From Trebouxia sp. TZW2008 (lineage: Eukaryota; Chlorophyta; Trebouxiophyceae; Trebouxiales; Trebouxiaceae), in the NCBI GenBank assembly GCA_002118135.1, contig BDIU01000511.1:1-64000 (forward strand): a stretch of 64,000 nt of DNA, read 5' to 3'. Below are positions 1 through 12,300 of the stretch, in pieces. Positions within the stretch are counted from its first letter, which is position 1; the number at the start of each line of letters is the position of its first letter. The position numbers were made by a program, and so were the translations under genes. The notes under the pieces were generated by a model, which saw only the letters and a list, made by a program, of their open reading frames with translations, was not told the origin of the DNA and searched no databases.

Positions 1-2455
1 GCCAACTCACACTAGCACCCCAGCACCTTCCCACACCAAGACCCCAGTGCCAACCCACACCAGCAACCCAGTGCCTGCGCAAACTCACACTCCTGTGCCA
101 AGTCACACCAGCACCCCAGCACCTACCCACACCAAGACCCCAGTGCCTACGCACACACAGACTCCTGTGCCAACCCACACCAGCACCCCAGTGCCTACGC
201 ACACTCACACTCCTGTGCCTACACACACACAGACTCCTGTGCCAACCCACACCAGCACGCCAGCACCCACCTACACCAAGACCCCAGTGCCAACCCACAC
301 CAGCACCCCAGCACCCACCCACACCAAGACCCCAGTGCCTACGCACACCAGCACCCCATCACCCACCCAGGTGAACACTACTTCCTCTTCACTAGCATAA
401 CACGTCTGAAGTGTTATGCTATGAGTAGAGGATTTGACAAACAGTTGGTCAGGTGTGCCTTGCTTTCCAGTACTAGTCAGCCACCCAGGTGGTGGCCATT
501 GTGTGTAATCTGGATTTTCAGAAAATCGGAACTTCTTGCTATGGAGAGGGAAAGCTATCCTAGTGCTTATTACTATTGTGCTGATCAAAGCAGCTTGCTG
601 GCAACCAGAACATTGGACATAGTGTATATGATTGCTGACAATCTCACGCATGTCTTTGGCTTTGAACAGAAGGTTCATGTCTAGGTTGAGGTTTTGGTGC
701 TTAGTGAATGCAAGTAGGCACTGCACATCTTGAGCAAATCACAAAAAAGTTGTAGCATATGTTTTGCTGAAGTAGTGAATAGCAGTTCTTGTTTGAATGT
801 CTGCATACAGCCACAGCTGGCTCAGGCATTTGTCCTTGCTCAAACATGCAGATGTCTTAGAAGCATCCCTTTTGAGTGCTAGTCAGCACAGCCATTGTTG
901 TAGTCATCTCAGAAAATGCTGTTTTCACAGGGAATAGGTTTTGCGCAACTCAACCCTTGACATCTCACCCTGCTTTAGGGCATGGACACAGCAAGCTTGG
1001 CTGTGACATTCAGTAGACCAGTACTGACTTACAATGACATGATCTGCATGACCCTTTGCTGAGTCCTGATGACTGCAAAACCCATGTTGATTGACTGTTC
1101 CATCACTCACCTGGGCTTCTGCACCTGTCCAGGCATCTACTGACACTCCATCACCCACCTGGGCACCAACGGACACTCCTTCACCAACCTGGGCACCAAC
1201 AGACGCTCCATCACCCACCTGGGCACCAACAGACAATCCTTCACCCACTTGGGCACCGACTGATACACCGTCACCCACTTGGGCGCCTACAGACACTCCT
1301 TCACCCACTTGGGCGCCCACAGACACCCCATCACCCACCTGGGCACCAACAGACACCCCATCACCCACCTGGGCGCCAACAGACACCCCATCACCCACCT
1401 GGGCACCAACAAATGCCCCGTCACCCACCTGGGCACCAACAGACACCCCATCACCCACTTGGGCGCCAACAGACACCCCTTCACCCACTTGGGCGCCAAC
1501 AGACACCCCGTCACCCACTTGGGCACCAACAGACACTCCTTTACCCACCTGGGCACCAAAAGACACCCCATCACCCACCTGGGCACCTACCGACACGCCT
1601 TCACCCACTTGGGCGCCAACAGACACTCCTTCACCCACCTGGGCACCAACAGACACCCCGTCACCCACTTGGGCACCTACCGACACCCCATCACCCACTT
1701 GGGCACCTGATGATACACCATCACCCACTTGGGCACCTACAAACACTCCATCACCCAGTGCCACTCCATCACCAACCTGGACTCCATCTCCTACTCAGGG
1801 ACCCACCAAGACTCCATCTCCTACTCAGGCACCCACTAAGACTCCATCACCCACATGGACTCCAACACCCACCAAGACTTCATCTCCCACCTGGACTCCA
1901 TCACCAACTCAGGCACCCACCAAGACTCCAGCACCCACATGGACCCCAGCAGCTACCACCAAACCTACAACAGCACCTACCCACACTCCTGCTGCCACTA
2001 CTAAGCCTACACCGGCACCTACTCAAACCCCAGCTGCAACCACCAAGCCAACAACAGCACCTACCCAGACCCCACAGGCTACCAAGCACGAGACACCTTC
2101 ACCCACAACAGGCTGGTGGTGGGGCAAGTCCAATGTTGCAGTTGCCTCAACCAACAGCCCTGCCGCTACTAGCGCTGCCACTACTGCTGACTCACAACAG
2201 CAATACAGCTCTGCAGCTGTGCAGCAGAACAGCCCAGCAAGTCAACAGTCACCTGCAGCTGCTGACAGCTCTTATGCTCAACAGTCACCCGCTGACAGCT
2301 CTTCTTCTCAGCAGTCCTACAGCTCTGTGCAGCAGTCTTCTTCTCCTGCTCAGTCATCGAGCTCTGAGCTGTCCAGCCCAGCGGCAAACCAGGACTCTGG
2401 ATCTGGCTCAGGAGCCAGCACCAGCAGTGACTCAGGCAATGGCGCACGCAAGTGA
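1..2455 (+). CDS. Pro/Thr-rich repeat (hydroxyproline-rich-like) wall protein, 3' part
   Basis: The 5' end lies outside the window; the frame is open from base 2. Two exons are visible: 2-370 and 1133-2455, with stop TGA at 2453. The donor follows CAG at 370 (gtgaac) and the acceptor is tgtccag before 1133; both are phase 0, so the frames join. Exon one encodes Thr-His-Thr/Pro repeats of the PTHTSTPVP type. Exon two begins with about 20 copies of the decapeptide [10 protein letters not shown], then [10 protein letters not shown] and PAATTKPT variants, a GWWWGK stretch and a Ser/Gln/Ala/Gly-rich tail ending SGNGARK. Such Pro-Thr repeats are typical of extracellular O-glycosylated algal wall glycoproteins; that role is inferred, since the N-terminus and any signal peptide are missing. 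The coordinates include a 762-bp intron. Confidence 0.7.
2..370 (+). repeat. In-frame minisatellite encoding PTHT/TPVP repeats
   Basis: Tandem units of about 24 bp (acccacaccagcacccca and variants) encode [13 protein letters not shown] octapeptides. Variants (STP, KTP, QTP, HTP) alternate, which suggests expansion of higher-order blocks. Confidence 0.85.
1133..1760 (+). repeat. 30-bp in-frame minisatellite encoding [10 protein letters not shown]
   Basis: About twenty tandem 30-bp units encode [10 protein letters not shown] with rare changes (TDAP, TDNP, TNAP, KDTP, DDTP). Third positions vary (gggcaccaac/gggcgccaac) while the peptide is constant, which indicates selection on the protein as well as expansion of the repeat. 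Long open frames on the other strand and frames here come from the 3n unit length. Confidence 0.9.
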
Positions 2456-5400
2456 TGACATTGTGTCTCTGAACTTGGAGGATTGTGAATTTAGCGGCTG
2501 TGCAGCAACAACAGCCATGTAGATAGTCTTGCAGCCATGATGATGTACATAGCTTAGACTTGGTAGCAATTGTCACCTTGTGAATACATTTTGTGTGACA
2601 GTTTATCAGATTAGGCCCTGCGACCGTGGTGTAGCTGGCATGACAATAAATTTGTGAGACGTGACTTGACCATTTTTAGTGTTTGCTGACGGAACTGCTT
2701 CAAGGATTGCAGCACAAGTGTGATCAGTGAGCTGTTTGACCTTTGAGCACTTTCTGACAGTTAGGTGATCAGTAGTTGAAACGTGACTTTCAATGTCTAA
2801 GCCAAAACTTATTTTGGCTTGTCTGCTCTGAGGGCAATGCTGAGGTTGCTTGCCTGTGTAAATAGACAATGCAGACCAACCCTTGCACCTCCCTCATTGC
2901 ACAAAATGCACTCACTTCAGCAATGGCATTTACACTGGGATTTGATCATGGTCCAAACAGCATACAAATATCATATGCTGGAGTGCTCTCATGCTGGTAG
3001 TTCATGCTTCCAGCTGTGGTCTTGACGTGACACTCAACGTACTCTTCAAGTCTGCTGTGCTTCCTGCGTTATGAGCAAAGGCAAGCATGGCAGACTCAAG
3101 GCGTGATTTGAACAATGGCGAAAACATGTGCATACAGCATTTGCTCTGAGTGTGTCTAGATGCGCTGTTCCTGCCAATGTCAATCAAGGTTAGATGCAAT
3201 GGGTGTGCACACACAAGTTGAGTCTGCATTGCTCAAAAGGGCCCAGATGAGACTTGTTCATAAGCTAAAATTACAGGTCAACTGAGTCCCAGCGCTCCCT
3301 GAATTATCACCATGAAGTTATGTCATACTTGGCAGACAAATGTGCATAAGGACCTCACCTCGCTCCATTTTTGTCACAAAAGTTGCAAGGTGGCACAGGA
3401 TTGCTCTGGTTGGACACGATTAATTGCTCCAACACATACCTGACTGGGCTTGCTGAGCCTGTGTAGCACGCACTGTGAATGAAGGGAAAGGAATTGAGTT
3501 GACTGGCAACCTGCTGCATGCTGTCATGCTGTAGCTCAGAGACAGGGGGCTTAGATTAAGCTCCTTGGCGTCTGAGACTGGTTCTGGTTTGACAGCTCAT
3601 CAGAAACCTGCTGTTGATGTCATGTGCTCACAATTACAGACATGTTACAATGCTTTTCTAGCTAACCTATCAGCTGAAGCATAATCTATGCCTCCACACT
3701 CTTCTGGTTGCTTGTGTATGCTGAGCCCTAAATTCGCAGGATGTGTGTCAAGACTGTTGCTGCATGCACACAGCCTCTCAATGCTGCCACTAGAGCTGAG
3801 CGCTTCTAAGCGTCGCTAAGCTCTGTACAGTATCTTGCCGCCAGTGTTTCAGTGCAGTTTCTCATTTTGACAATGTGGTTGTTGCGTGCTTTGCCTTTTG
3901 GCAACTTGGCCGGCTGGCTTAGGGTTGCTTGCCCAGTGTCTGTATCATGAAGCAGGTGTTCTGTGTGTTCTGCGTCTGTCTTCTCAAGCGCTAACAGGAC
4001 CATGGTGCCAGGTTTCAGCTTGTCTCTGACCGGTGAGGAATGGACACTCTCACTCAGCACAACTATGCAGTTTAATGGCAGGCATACACCAGCAGTGTGA
4101 TGTGCAGGATCAGGAGGCCCTGCAGCCTACACAGTCTTGGTCCTCTACTTGCCAGTCAGTGTGTGTGCAAGTCAGGCAGAATACAGCATGACAATCTTGC
4201 TGTGGTGCAGGAGTCTGTAATGGACCAGTTGTATCCCGGCAAGGTAGCGTGTAAATCACACTGTTGGAGTGTTCCCTTGTAGTGACGGTAGCCAATGCTG
4301 CAAGGTTGATGGTCATAATGCTTGGCATGAGCCGTATGGGTGAAAGACACTGCACAGTGTACCTTGCAGCATTGTCTGTGCACTCCTGAGTCTGCTCCAA
4401 ACCTGACTGTGGCAGTCTCTTGACGCTGCCTTTTGTTCGTACACTGCCTCTCAGGACTGCGTCAAACATGCTATCTTGCCATGTCACCATATTTGCATGT
4501 CTTTTGGCAAACTGGAGCGTTCTCCAGATTATAGCAGGTTCCGTAGCAGCATTGGGGAGGATTTGAGTGCGTGCAGGCCTTTAAAGGCCTTGCATTTTTA
4601 TGTAGGTGCTCAAATCTGATCTTGCCTGAGTCATGGCAGGTCATGTGCGGCCTTGTCCTCATGAAGATTCTGTTGCAAGGGTGTTGGTCTGAGATGTGCT
4701 CACAAGCGTGTTGCATTGATCAGTGAGCTGTGTACTGCTTGAACAGTCAAGCTCTGCTTATTGCTGCATCTACTGTGGTCAGGCCTTGTGTAGTGATTGT
4801 GTGCCTGCCTGCCACTTTGACACATAAGTGCATCGCAACCACACAGAAGGCACGCAGCAGTAGCAGTAGCAGCAGTAGCAGCAGTAACAGGGCAGTGCAG
4901 TGCAGTGCAGTGCAGTGACTTGCCGAAGTGGCTTTGGCTGCACAGGTACCTGCACCGGTGCTGCACTGGTCAGTCCATGGGTTTGAGGATTTTCCTCAAA
5001 TCAAGTCACCGTCAAGGGATCATCATGTAGACTTTCTGATGGCCCATTGGATGCTCCAGAAAAAGCACAGCTTTTGCAGATTAAACTGCACTTATCAGCA
5101 ATATACATTTGCTGGATGGCCTGTACATGTGCTAACAATTGACATTGGCCTTCTGAATAGCCTGTGACATTAGAAGGTGTACGCTGTGAGAATGCAATGC
5201 AGCGCACACGAGCGAAAACTTTTTGTTGCGAGCGATAGATATTTACACGGCGGAATAGCAGGTCCAGTTGAGTAGCCAGTCCCAGTTGTTTTTGTGTTCC
5301 AAACTGTTGCATACACATGAACTTGAATATCAATAGTAGAATCCCCAAAAGCGTAGCCAAAATAGGACTGACTGGCACTAAGTACTATGTAAGATGGATA

Positions 5401-6259
5401 GGTCAAAGATCTCGTCCAAGAACGTGACTGCTTGGTCAAAGGAAGTGATGGCTGAGTCAGTCGTAATGCGTCTTGACTAAATAGGTGGCCACTGTCAATC
5501 TGCAGCGCCATAGTAAAAGCTGTCACGCTATACTAATTGCAGGCGAACTGCTGCAGTGCTTAACAGGCAATGTCTAGCTAATAATGGGACTTATAGTTGC
5601 TTGGCTTCTTCGTATGTCTTCTCTCAGGTATGCATAGCTTCGTCACAAGCCTGTGATAATTTTGGCCTGCTATTGCACCCAATTCATTAAGCTTGCATCA
5701 GAATTCTGATCAGACTGGGCGCTGCATCAGTCAGCACATTATAGCATGCGCTTGCAGAGCAGAGCTGCATGTCCAGTTTGCGCTGTTCCATTGTGCACTG
5801 CAGGGATGCAGGCTTTACAGCAGCCAGGCAGAGTTCACTGAGGCTGCGTTAATGTTGGCTCACACTGCTGCACAGACTGGCTGTAAGTACATTATAAGGC
5901 TTGCAGTCAAATAGCTGCATGGCATTACAGAAAGTCACTTGACACAGTTCGGCTCATGATCAGCTCAGTGCTAGCGACTACTGTTACAGCAACCACGTTT
6001 GACTTCATGGTTCACGCACTATTGCGCATGCATGCTGCAGTTGGCATGCAATAAGCATTAATACTGCAGTCTGTCTGCCAGCCAGCTGGTCCGACGCCCC
6101 AAGAGGTGCAGCTGCGGCAGCACCTTCGCCAGGCTCCTCACGAGAGCATCATCGGACAAGATAAGATGTCGTATTGCCCAGCCTGCCGATGGACTTGCGC
6201 TGAGATGTACTCGATCACGTACTCTTTGCTTATTGCGTCTCAAGTGTGCTTTGTCGCCG
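2456..6259. other. Intergenic region without a supported gene
   Basis: This holds the 3' flank of the wall-protein gene and the upstream region of the chitinase gene. Only short open frames occur. Two minus-strand frames have a mildly coding look (about 3806-4060, Lys/Glu-rich; about 5170-5526), but neither has recognisable homology nor splice context I could use. A (CAG)n/(CAGTG)n stretch lies at 4855-4918. I see no RNA gene. Confidence 0.5.
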
Positions 6260-8759
6260 ATGGCTTGCTTGTGGCAGCAACGTGCAGCAGTGGTGGTCAC
6301 CGTCGCTTTGATGATGACATGTGCCATTCGGTTGGGAGAATCTGCCAGTGCGTTGACGCGCATTGGAACGCTGACACGCTGACGCTCACTCTTTGCTCAA
6401 TGTGGTGCTCGACTTCTGATCTATTAGGGAAGCTTTCGTTTGGCTGCAGGCACTTACACCGTCCAGTCAGGCGATACTTGCTACAACATCGCGACGCAAA
6501 ATGGTCTGACGCTGGCTCAATTCCAGTCTCTCAATCCTGGTGTTGACTGCGACTCTCTCCAGATCGGCAGTACCGTCAACTTGTCAGGCAGTCCAAGTTC
6601 AACGCCAAGCAGTTCTTCTGAATCATCACCTGCTTCACCTGAGAGCAGCTCGCCATCAGGTATTGCACCATAGACTAATGCTCAGCCTGCCTGTTTGCGG
6701 ATTGTCTAAGTGTAAAAGCTTAGTATCTGAAGTTCACCTGCTCTTTCAACACAATGTTGTGCCACATGCAACTGTGCGCAGGCTCCTGCATCACTGTGTC
6801 TTGCACAAGCAGAGTACATAGTGACTGCAGCTGCCGTCAATGACAGGCCGAGTGTTTCTGTAGGTAGCATAAGCTGCAGTCAAGATGAGTTCAACAGCGC
6901 AGTCACAAGCAATGGCTACTCTACTCCCAGCTCTGATCAATACCAATCCTTCAGCAACAATGTTGGGGATGGAGGCTTTTCAACCAAACGTGAACTTGCC
7001 ATGTTTCTTGCTGAGTGCCTTTATGAGTCAGCGGGGCTGACAACAAAGACAGAAAACAACCCTTCACCAGGCGCTTATGCCAATCCCTCACTGGTGCAGC
7101 CCCGTCAAAGCCACTGTTTTGCCTGACGCCTAGAAAGGCCTGAAACAAAAGCTGGCATGTAACTGTAACAGCTAGAAGCAGCTGCTAGGAGGTTGTACTC
7201 AAAACACACAGCAAGCACCGCAGCTTGCAGATGCAGGCTGTAGGCTGAGCACACTGCAGTGAGCGCTTTGTGAAAGTGCTGGTGTTGCTTTGACTACTTG
7301 CAAGTCTGCTCAGCAGCTGACTGTTTTGTTGTGTGCCTAGCAGCTGACTGATTGTACATCTGCTCAGCAACTGGAAAATTGCACATCTGCTTAGCAGCTG
7401 ACCGGCTGTCAATCGGCTTTGCAGCTGATGGATTGTCAATCTGCTTTGCAGCTGACTAGGTCTGCTAAGCAGGCAGCTCAACATGATGTCATTGCTCTGA
7501 GTCAAGATACAGTCTCAAAGTCTGGCACAGCAACACCAGTTGCAGCTTGCACACTGAATCTGCACCAATTTGTGTCTTCCTGTTGCCTGTGGGTGTCACA
7601 ATCTGCACTTACGCATTGTCGCTGCAGCCAAAGAGTACTGTAAACTTGGTTTTGACTGGCAGACCGACTTACATTTGTCGCTGTTGTGCAGGACGTGCCA
7701 GGTCAAGATTACTACGGTAAGAACTCCTCTGCGCTGCCAGCAGTTTGCGCTACTGTTCTGAGAAATGCAATCCAAAGCAAAAGCCCCTGACAGCTTTGGG
7801 CAATCTCTTAGTCAAATCAGCTGCGATGCCGCTTGTCAAAGATTCACACCTGAACAAAACTTGCCTATGCCAAGCCCTATGTGCCTAGCATAATGTTGTG
7901 AGCAGAGCTGTAGCAACAGATCATCTGTTTAAGCGTCCTTGATTTTGTGTGCCTGACTGACAGTCATTGCACTGACACGTGCAAGCAGCCATGCAGCTTT
8001 GTGCGCACAGCAAACTTGCTTTGACCTTGAGTCAAACAGGGGTCATAGCTGCTGAAGATCAACAAACTAAGTATACAGTTGCATGTAGGTCGTGGCTACA
8101 TCATGCTGACTGGCTCTGCAAACTACAAGGCAGCTTCAGAGGCGCTGTACAATGATTACAGGCTCCTGAACAACCCAGGACTGGTTGCCAGCAGCGGGGA
8201 CTATGCATGGCAAACCAGTTTCTGGTGAGCAGCAACTGGGGTGACTCTCAGTCCTGGGTGCAGGCTCTCCTGCTGCTGTTGCTGCTGCCGCCGCGGCTGT
8301 CGACGATGCCGCTAATGTTGCTGCTGCAATTGCTGTTACTGCTGTTGTTGTTGCTGTTGGAACTGTTGCTCCTGCAGATGCTGCTGTTGCTGATGCTGCT
8401 ATTGCTGATGCTGCTGGTATTGTTGCTGCTGCTCCTACTACTGCTGCTGCTGTAACCGCTGCTGCAACACCTGTTCAAATGAGCTGAATGCATGTTAATG
8501 TGCTGCCTGGGATGTGTTTCACGCTCGGACATCAAATAAGTACAATTGTTGACCATGCAGGTTTTGGAAGACAAATGTGGGCAGTGTCGCCGCTGTCAAG
8601 AATGGCATGTTTGGGGCAGCAACCAAAGCAATAAACGGTCCCCTCGAATGCTCTGGTGGCGACTACACAATTCCAAAGAAGCGCTATGCAATTTATGTCA
8701 ATGTTCTGCCAGCCCTGAATGTGAATGAAAGCCCCCAGGAAGGTGGATGCTATAATTGA
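6260..8759 (+). CDS. Secreted LysM-GH19 chitinase
   Basis: Exons read as 6260-6347 (start ATG, signal peptide, hydrophobic AAVVVTVALMM, then GESAS), 6450-6659 (LysM: TYTVQSGDTCYNIA to LQIGSTVNL, then a Ser/Pro linker), 6864-7093, an unresolved exon near 7.5-7.65 kb, 7692-7716, 8089-8224 and 8561-8759 (stop TGA). All assigned junctions keep frame; for example YYG|GRGYI is split by an intron. The catalytic module is glycoside hydrolase family 19: FNSAVTSNGYS, then FLAECLYESAG carrying the proposed acid Glu, then DYYGRGYIMLTGSANYKAAS, WQTSFWFW, and INGPLECSG near the C-terminus. The enzyme should cleave beta-1,4-GlcNAc polymers outside the cell, with LysM holding the substrate. The exon carrying the second catalytic Glu was not identified, so activity is likely but not shown. 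Confidence 0.85.
8268..8455 (+). repeat. (CTG)n-rich microsatellite in a chitinase intron
   Basis: Impure CTG/TTG trinucleotide repeat inside the intron 8225-8560. In one frame it reads as poly-Leu and on the other strand as poly-Ser/Asn; both are artefacts of the repeat. Confidence 0.85.
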
Positions 8760-9369
8760 GCCTTGCTTTCAGTCTAAGCAGGAGACCCAATGGCCTATTG
8801 GGCAAGATTACAGAGATAGCTAATTGTGTACTGACCTTGTGTCAAATCCATGGATTCACAACAGTACGGCGGCCAACTGTGGGCTTTGCAATTTCTTGTC
8901 ACAGTGCAGTAAAGGACAGACTTGAGCCAGACACTTGCCTTCTTTAATTTGCCAGTGGAGAGCGGCTAGAGCAGTTGTGTATAAGGGAGCTGTGCTGCAG
9001 CTCTAGCGGAGCTGGTGATTGGCAATGAGATTGCTTCGGTGTATTGTATCTGCGAGAGGCTGCACGCTGATCAGGCTGCTTGAGCGGGAGAGCGTTCCTG
9101 ACCTTGTTGACAGCGAACACTTCAAGCACGAGCTAAATTCAGCCTGCAGCTCGCAAGCATTCACTCACCTGCAGCTGCCGAGCAGGCCCGTAAGCAGAGG
9201 CTGCGCTCAGCGACAACGCGACATCAAGTCGAGCCCCAGCAAGTCTGTGCCATGACTAACTCAAACTTGATGCAAGAAGCTGCCTCGGACAAGTTCGCCT
9301 GGGCAACGCTCAGCAATCCTGAAAGGTCAATAAGGGACCGTTGTGAAAGCAGTCGAACAGCATTGGGGC
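8760..9369. other. Chitinase 3' flank and LysM-gene upstream region
   Basis: About 610 bp with no supported gene. CpG content rises from about 9.0 kb towards the proposed start at 9370, as at other gene starts in this window. An ATG-initiated frame at 9252-9396 overlaps the start of the next gene but lacks further support. Confidence 0.4.
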
Positions 9370-12300
9370 ATGTGTTGGGTGCTGGTGGTCGTTGGTAAGC
9401 GTTCTGCCGGCCTTCCTGCTTGATCACTTGCTGACACCATCAAGACCGTCTAAGACTCAAAACAAAAGTGGCCGACATCCAACCCGTCTTGTATCTGCAG
9501 TTGCCATCGTGCACGTGCCACTCACGTCTGGCGCATTGCATCATGATGCGTTGGCGCTGGCGGACCACGAAAAGCTGGCATCCAAGGGCCGATCCAAGGT
9601 TGTCAACCCGAAAGCTATCTCTTTGTGGTCCGGCGAGCAATGGCTTAAGGAGGGTGAGTTCTGTAAATTTGGCTTTCGCTCGCATGAACGTTTTCACACC
9701 GATTGGCACGCTTGACTATGGCACAACCCTGTCCATTGGCTTCACTATTTCAAGGCTGTTCCTGCTCAGTGCACCAGCAGAGCATTGAGCCAGAAGAGCA
9801 AGGCAAAGATACTGCCTGTATACTTTGCTACACATGAAACGCTCTACAGTAGTATGATGCAGAACTGTTGTGTGCCAAAGTTTGACAATTTGTTGCATTT
9901 GACCTGTGATGAAGGTAGTTAAGACAGGTCAAATGCTTGCTGATTGCTGCTTTCCCTGGAACTGCATTGCAGAAGCTCATGTGCATTGTGGTGCAGCTGA
10001 CCAAAGACTGTGATGCTTCAGGTGCACCACCAGCTGTTCCAGTGTCCACGAGAAAGCTCGCAGGTATACAAAGCTTTTGAACATGCATAGCACTTGCATG
10101 ATGCCACATTCCCTGTTTGCCTTTGAGATTGCTAATATGTAGCATGTGTCTGTCAGTCCCACTGCAGCAGGCTTGTGAGTTAAAACGAAAAAAGGGTCTG
10201 CAGCCAGGACAGCTGTCATAGAATGTCTGCAGTCAGATTGCATCAATTTGCGCTTTGTTTGATTTTGTTCAGCTATGTTTGACTTGCAAACTCACAGGCA
10301 AGGCCTGCTACACCTCAGCAGCGCAGGCCTTGTGCAAGTCAGTGCTCATGCCTTCTTCCTTTCTGTGCAAGTGCAAGGGGACTGCTATACAAACTGCATA
10401 TGATTACCCCTGATTGGTATAAACGCACCTCCCAAGCATGCCTGTTTGACTGTGACCGCTAATCTGAGTATTGAACAGATTGCAACTGTGAACATCTCCT
10501 TGACTGCCATTCCTATGACTGCTGCTGCAGACGGCTCATGTGTTGGCTGCTTCATTCAGTCATACACTGCGCAAAAAGCAGACTCCATTCATGACTGGCA
10601 ATGCCAGTTTGGCTGTATCCACGACTGCACCCGTGACTGTTTTCATCATGAGACTGTAAGCAACATGACTGCTGCTGCAGAAGGCTCATGTGTTGGCTCC
10701 TTCAGTCAGTCACACACTGCGCAAAAAGGAGACTGTCCTCATGACTGCCAAATTGACTGTACCCATGACTGCCAAGTTGGCGATGTCCATGACTGCATCC
10801 ATGACTGTTATTGTGACTGTAAATTCCACAATTGCTGCTGCAGAAGGCTCATGTGCGGGCTCCTTCAGCCAGTCATACACTGTGCAGAAGGGAGACACCC
10901 TCAGCAAGATTGCAAACAGCTGCAATGTGGCATTGCAAAAGCTGGAAAGCGCCAAAACACAGTTTTCCAACTACAACCTAATTCACCCTGGAGATACTGT
11001 CTGCGTGCCTTCATCTTGTTCCCTGTCTGGCAGAAAGCTATTGAGCAGCGGCGGTAAGCATCTGCAAAGTTGCTCATCCGTTTCCCACATATCTTCATTC
11101 CATTTCATGCACACATAACGCATGCTAGACAGGCTCAGCAGGCCCAGCTCAGTATGCGTCTTGTATTACAGGCACATATGCGGCTTTAAATAGCGGTAAG
11201 CACCTGTAAGGCTTGTCACGTTGCTGCATGTACGCATATGTGCAGCTTGCAAGAACTGTATGAACTTGCAAAGCTTTGCACTGCCGCATATTACAGTTTG
11301 CTACAACTGCAAATTGATCCACCCTGAAGACACTGTCTGCGTGCCTTCATTGTGTACTTCGGCTGGCAGAAAGCCGTTGAGTAATGGCGGTACAAATCTG
11401 CAATCCGTCTTACATCACTTTTAGCAATGTTGATTGCATAGGGGCGTTTACAAAAGGCTGTGGCAAATGTCACCAAGCTTATTACAGAGCCCAATATACA
11501 ACTTATAATCTTTTCATCATCAAAAGCATGGAAAACCAAAGGAAAGATGCATTTTTTGTGTGCCCTATTTACTACAGTCACAACTGCAACTAATGTGGGA
11601 GTGTTCCATGTCGTCAGCATCTCTACACCGCATGCAGGCATATGTGCAGCTTTCAGCAACAGCATTGCTGATGATGTCAGCATCTTGTCTGGGCATTGGT
11701 GCACTGCGACCAACCTCAGTGAAGCAAAGAGATCTGGCACTCGTATCAAAAGTGTCTGCATGTCTGCAGCATGCGTCGCGCTCGTTGCTGCAAATATCTG
11801 ATCACAGTGGATCAGTGCCATTCTGTGTTGCAGGAATGCAGATTCCAAATGGTGCAGTTGACTTGCCGGTGGCTGCAGAGCAGGGCTCAACTGTCTCGAT
11901 CCTGCAAGACAGCTTGCACATGAGGAAAGACTTGCAAAACACAAAACAAGTTGTAGCCAAGTCAGCTGAATTCATTGCATTACGTCGTTACATCATGCTA
12001 TGCAGAAGCCTCATGTTCCGGCTCGTTCAGCCAAAACTACACTGCCAAAACAGGAGACACCCAGACTGGAATTGCAGACGCCTGTGGCACTTCAATCGGA
12101 CTGATTCAGGAAGCCAATCCACAATCGACAATCCTCAATTTTATTCCGCCTGGAGACAGTATCTGCCTGCCAACATCCTGTAACTTACCTGGCAGGAGGC
12201 TCTTGAATCTTGTTGGTGAGTCGTAGCCAGACCTCAGTTGTAAATTATCTATTCATTCGTCAGTCTCAACAATGCTACAGTCACTGTCTGCCTGCCATCA

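Noticed and set aside
925..2522. Long open frames on the minus strand and in other plus frames across the wall-protein repeats
   Set aside because: Repeat units are multiples of three, which keeps all frames open; only one frame gives the Pro/Thr repeats that continue across the intron.
5170..5526. Minus frame with mildly protein-like composition
   Set aside because: Could be an exon, but no neighbouring exons, homology or clear splice pair; left in the intergenic entry.
8207..8574. Poly-Leu (plus) and poly-Ser/Asn (minus) open frames
   Set aside because: Caused by the CTG microsatellite inside a chitinase intron.
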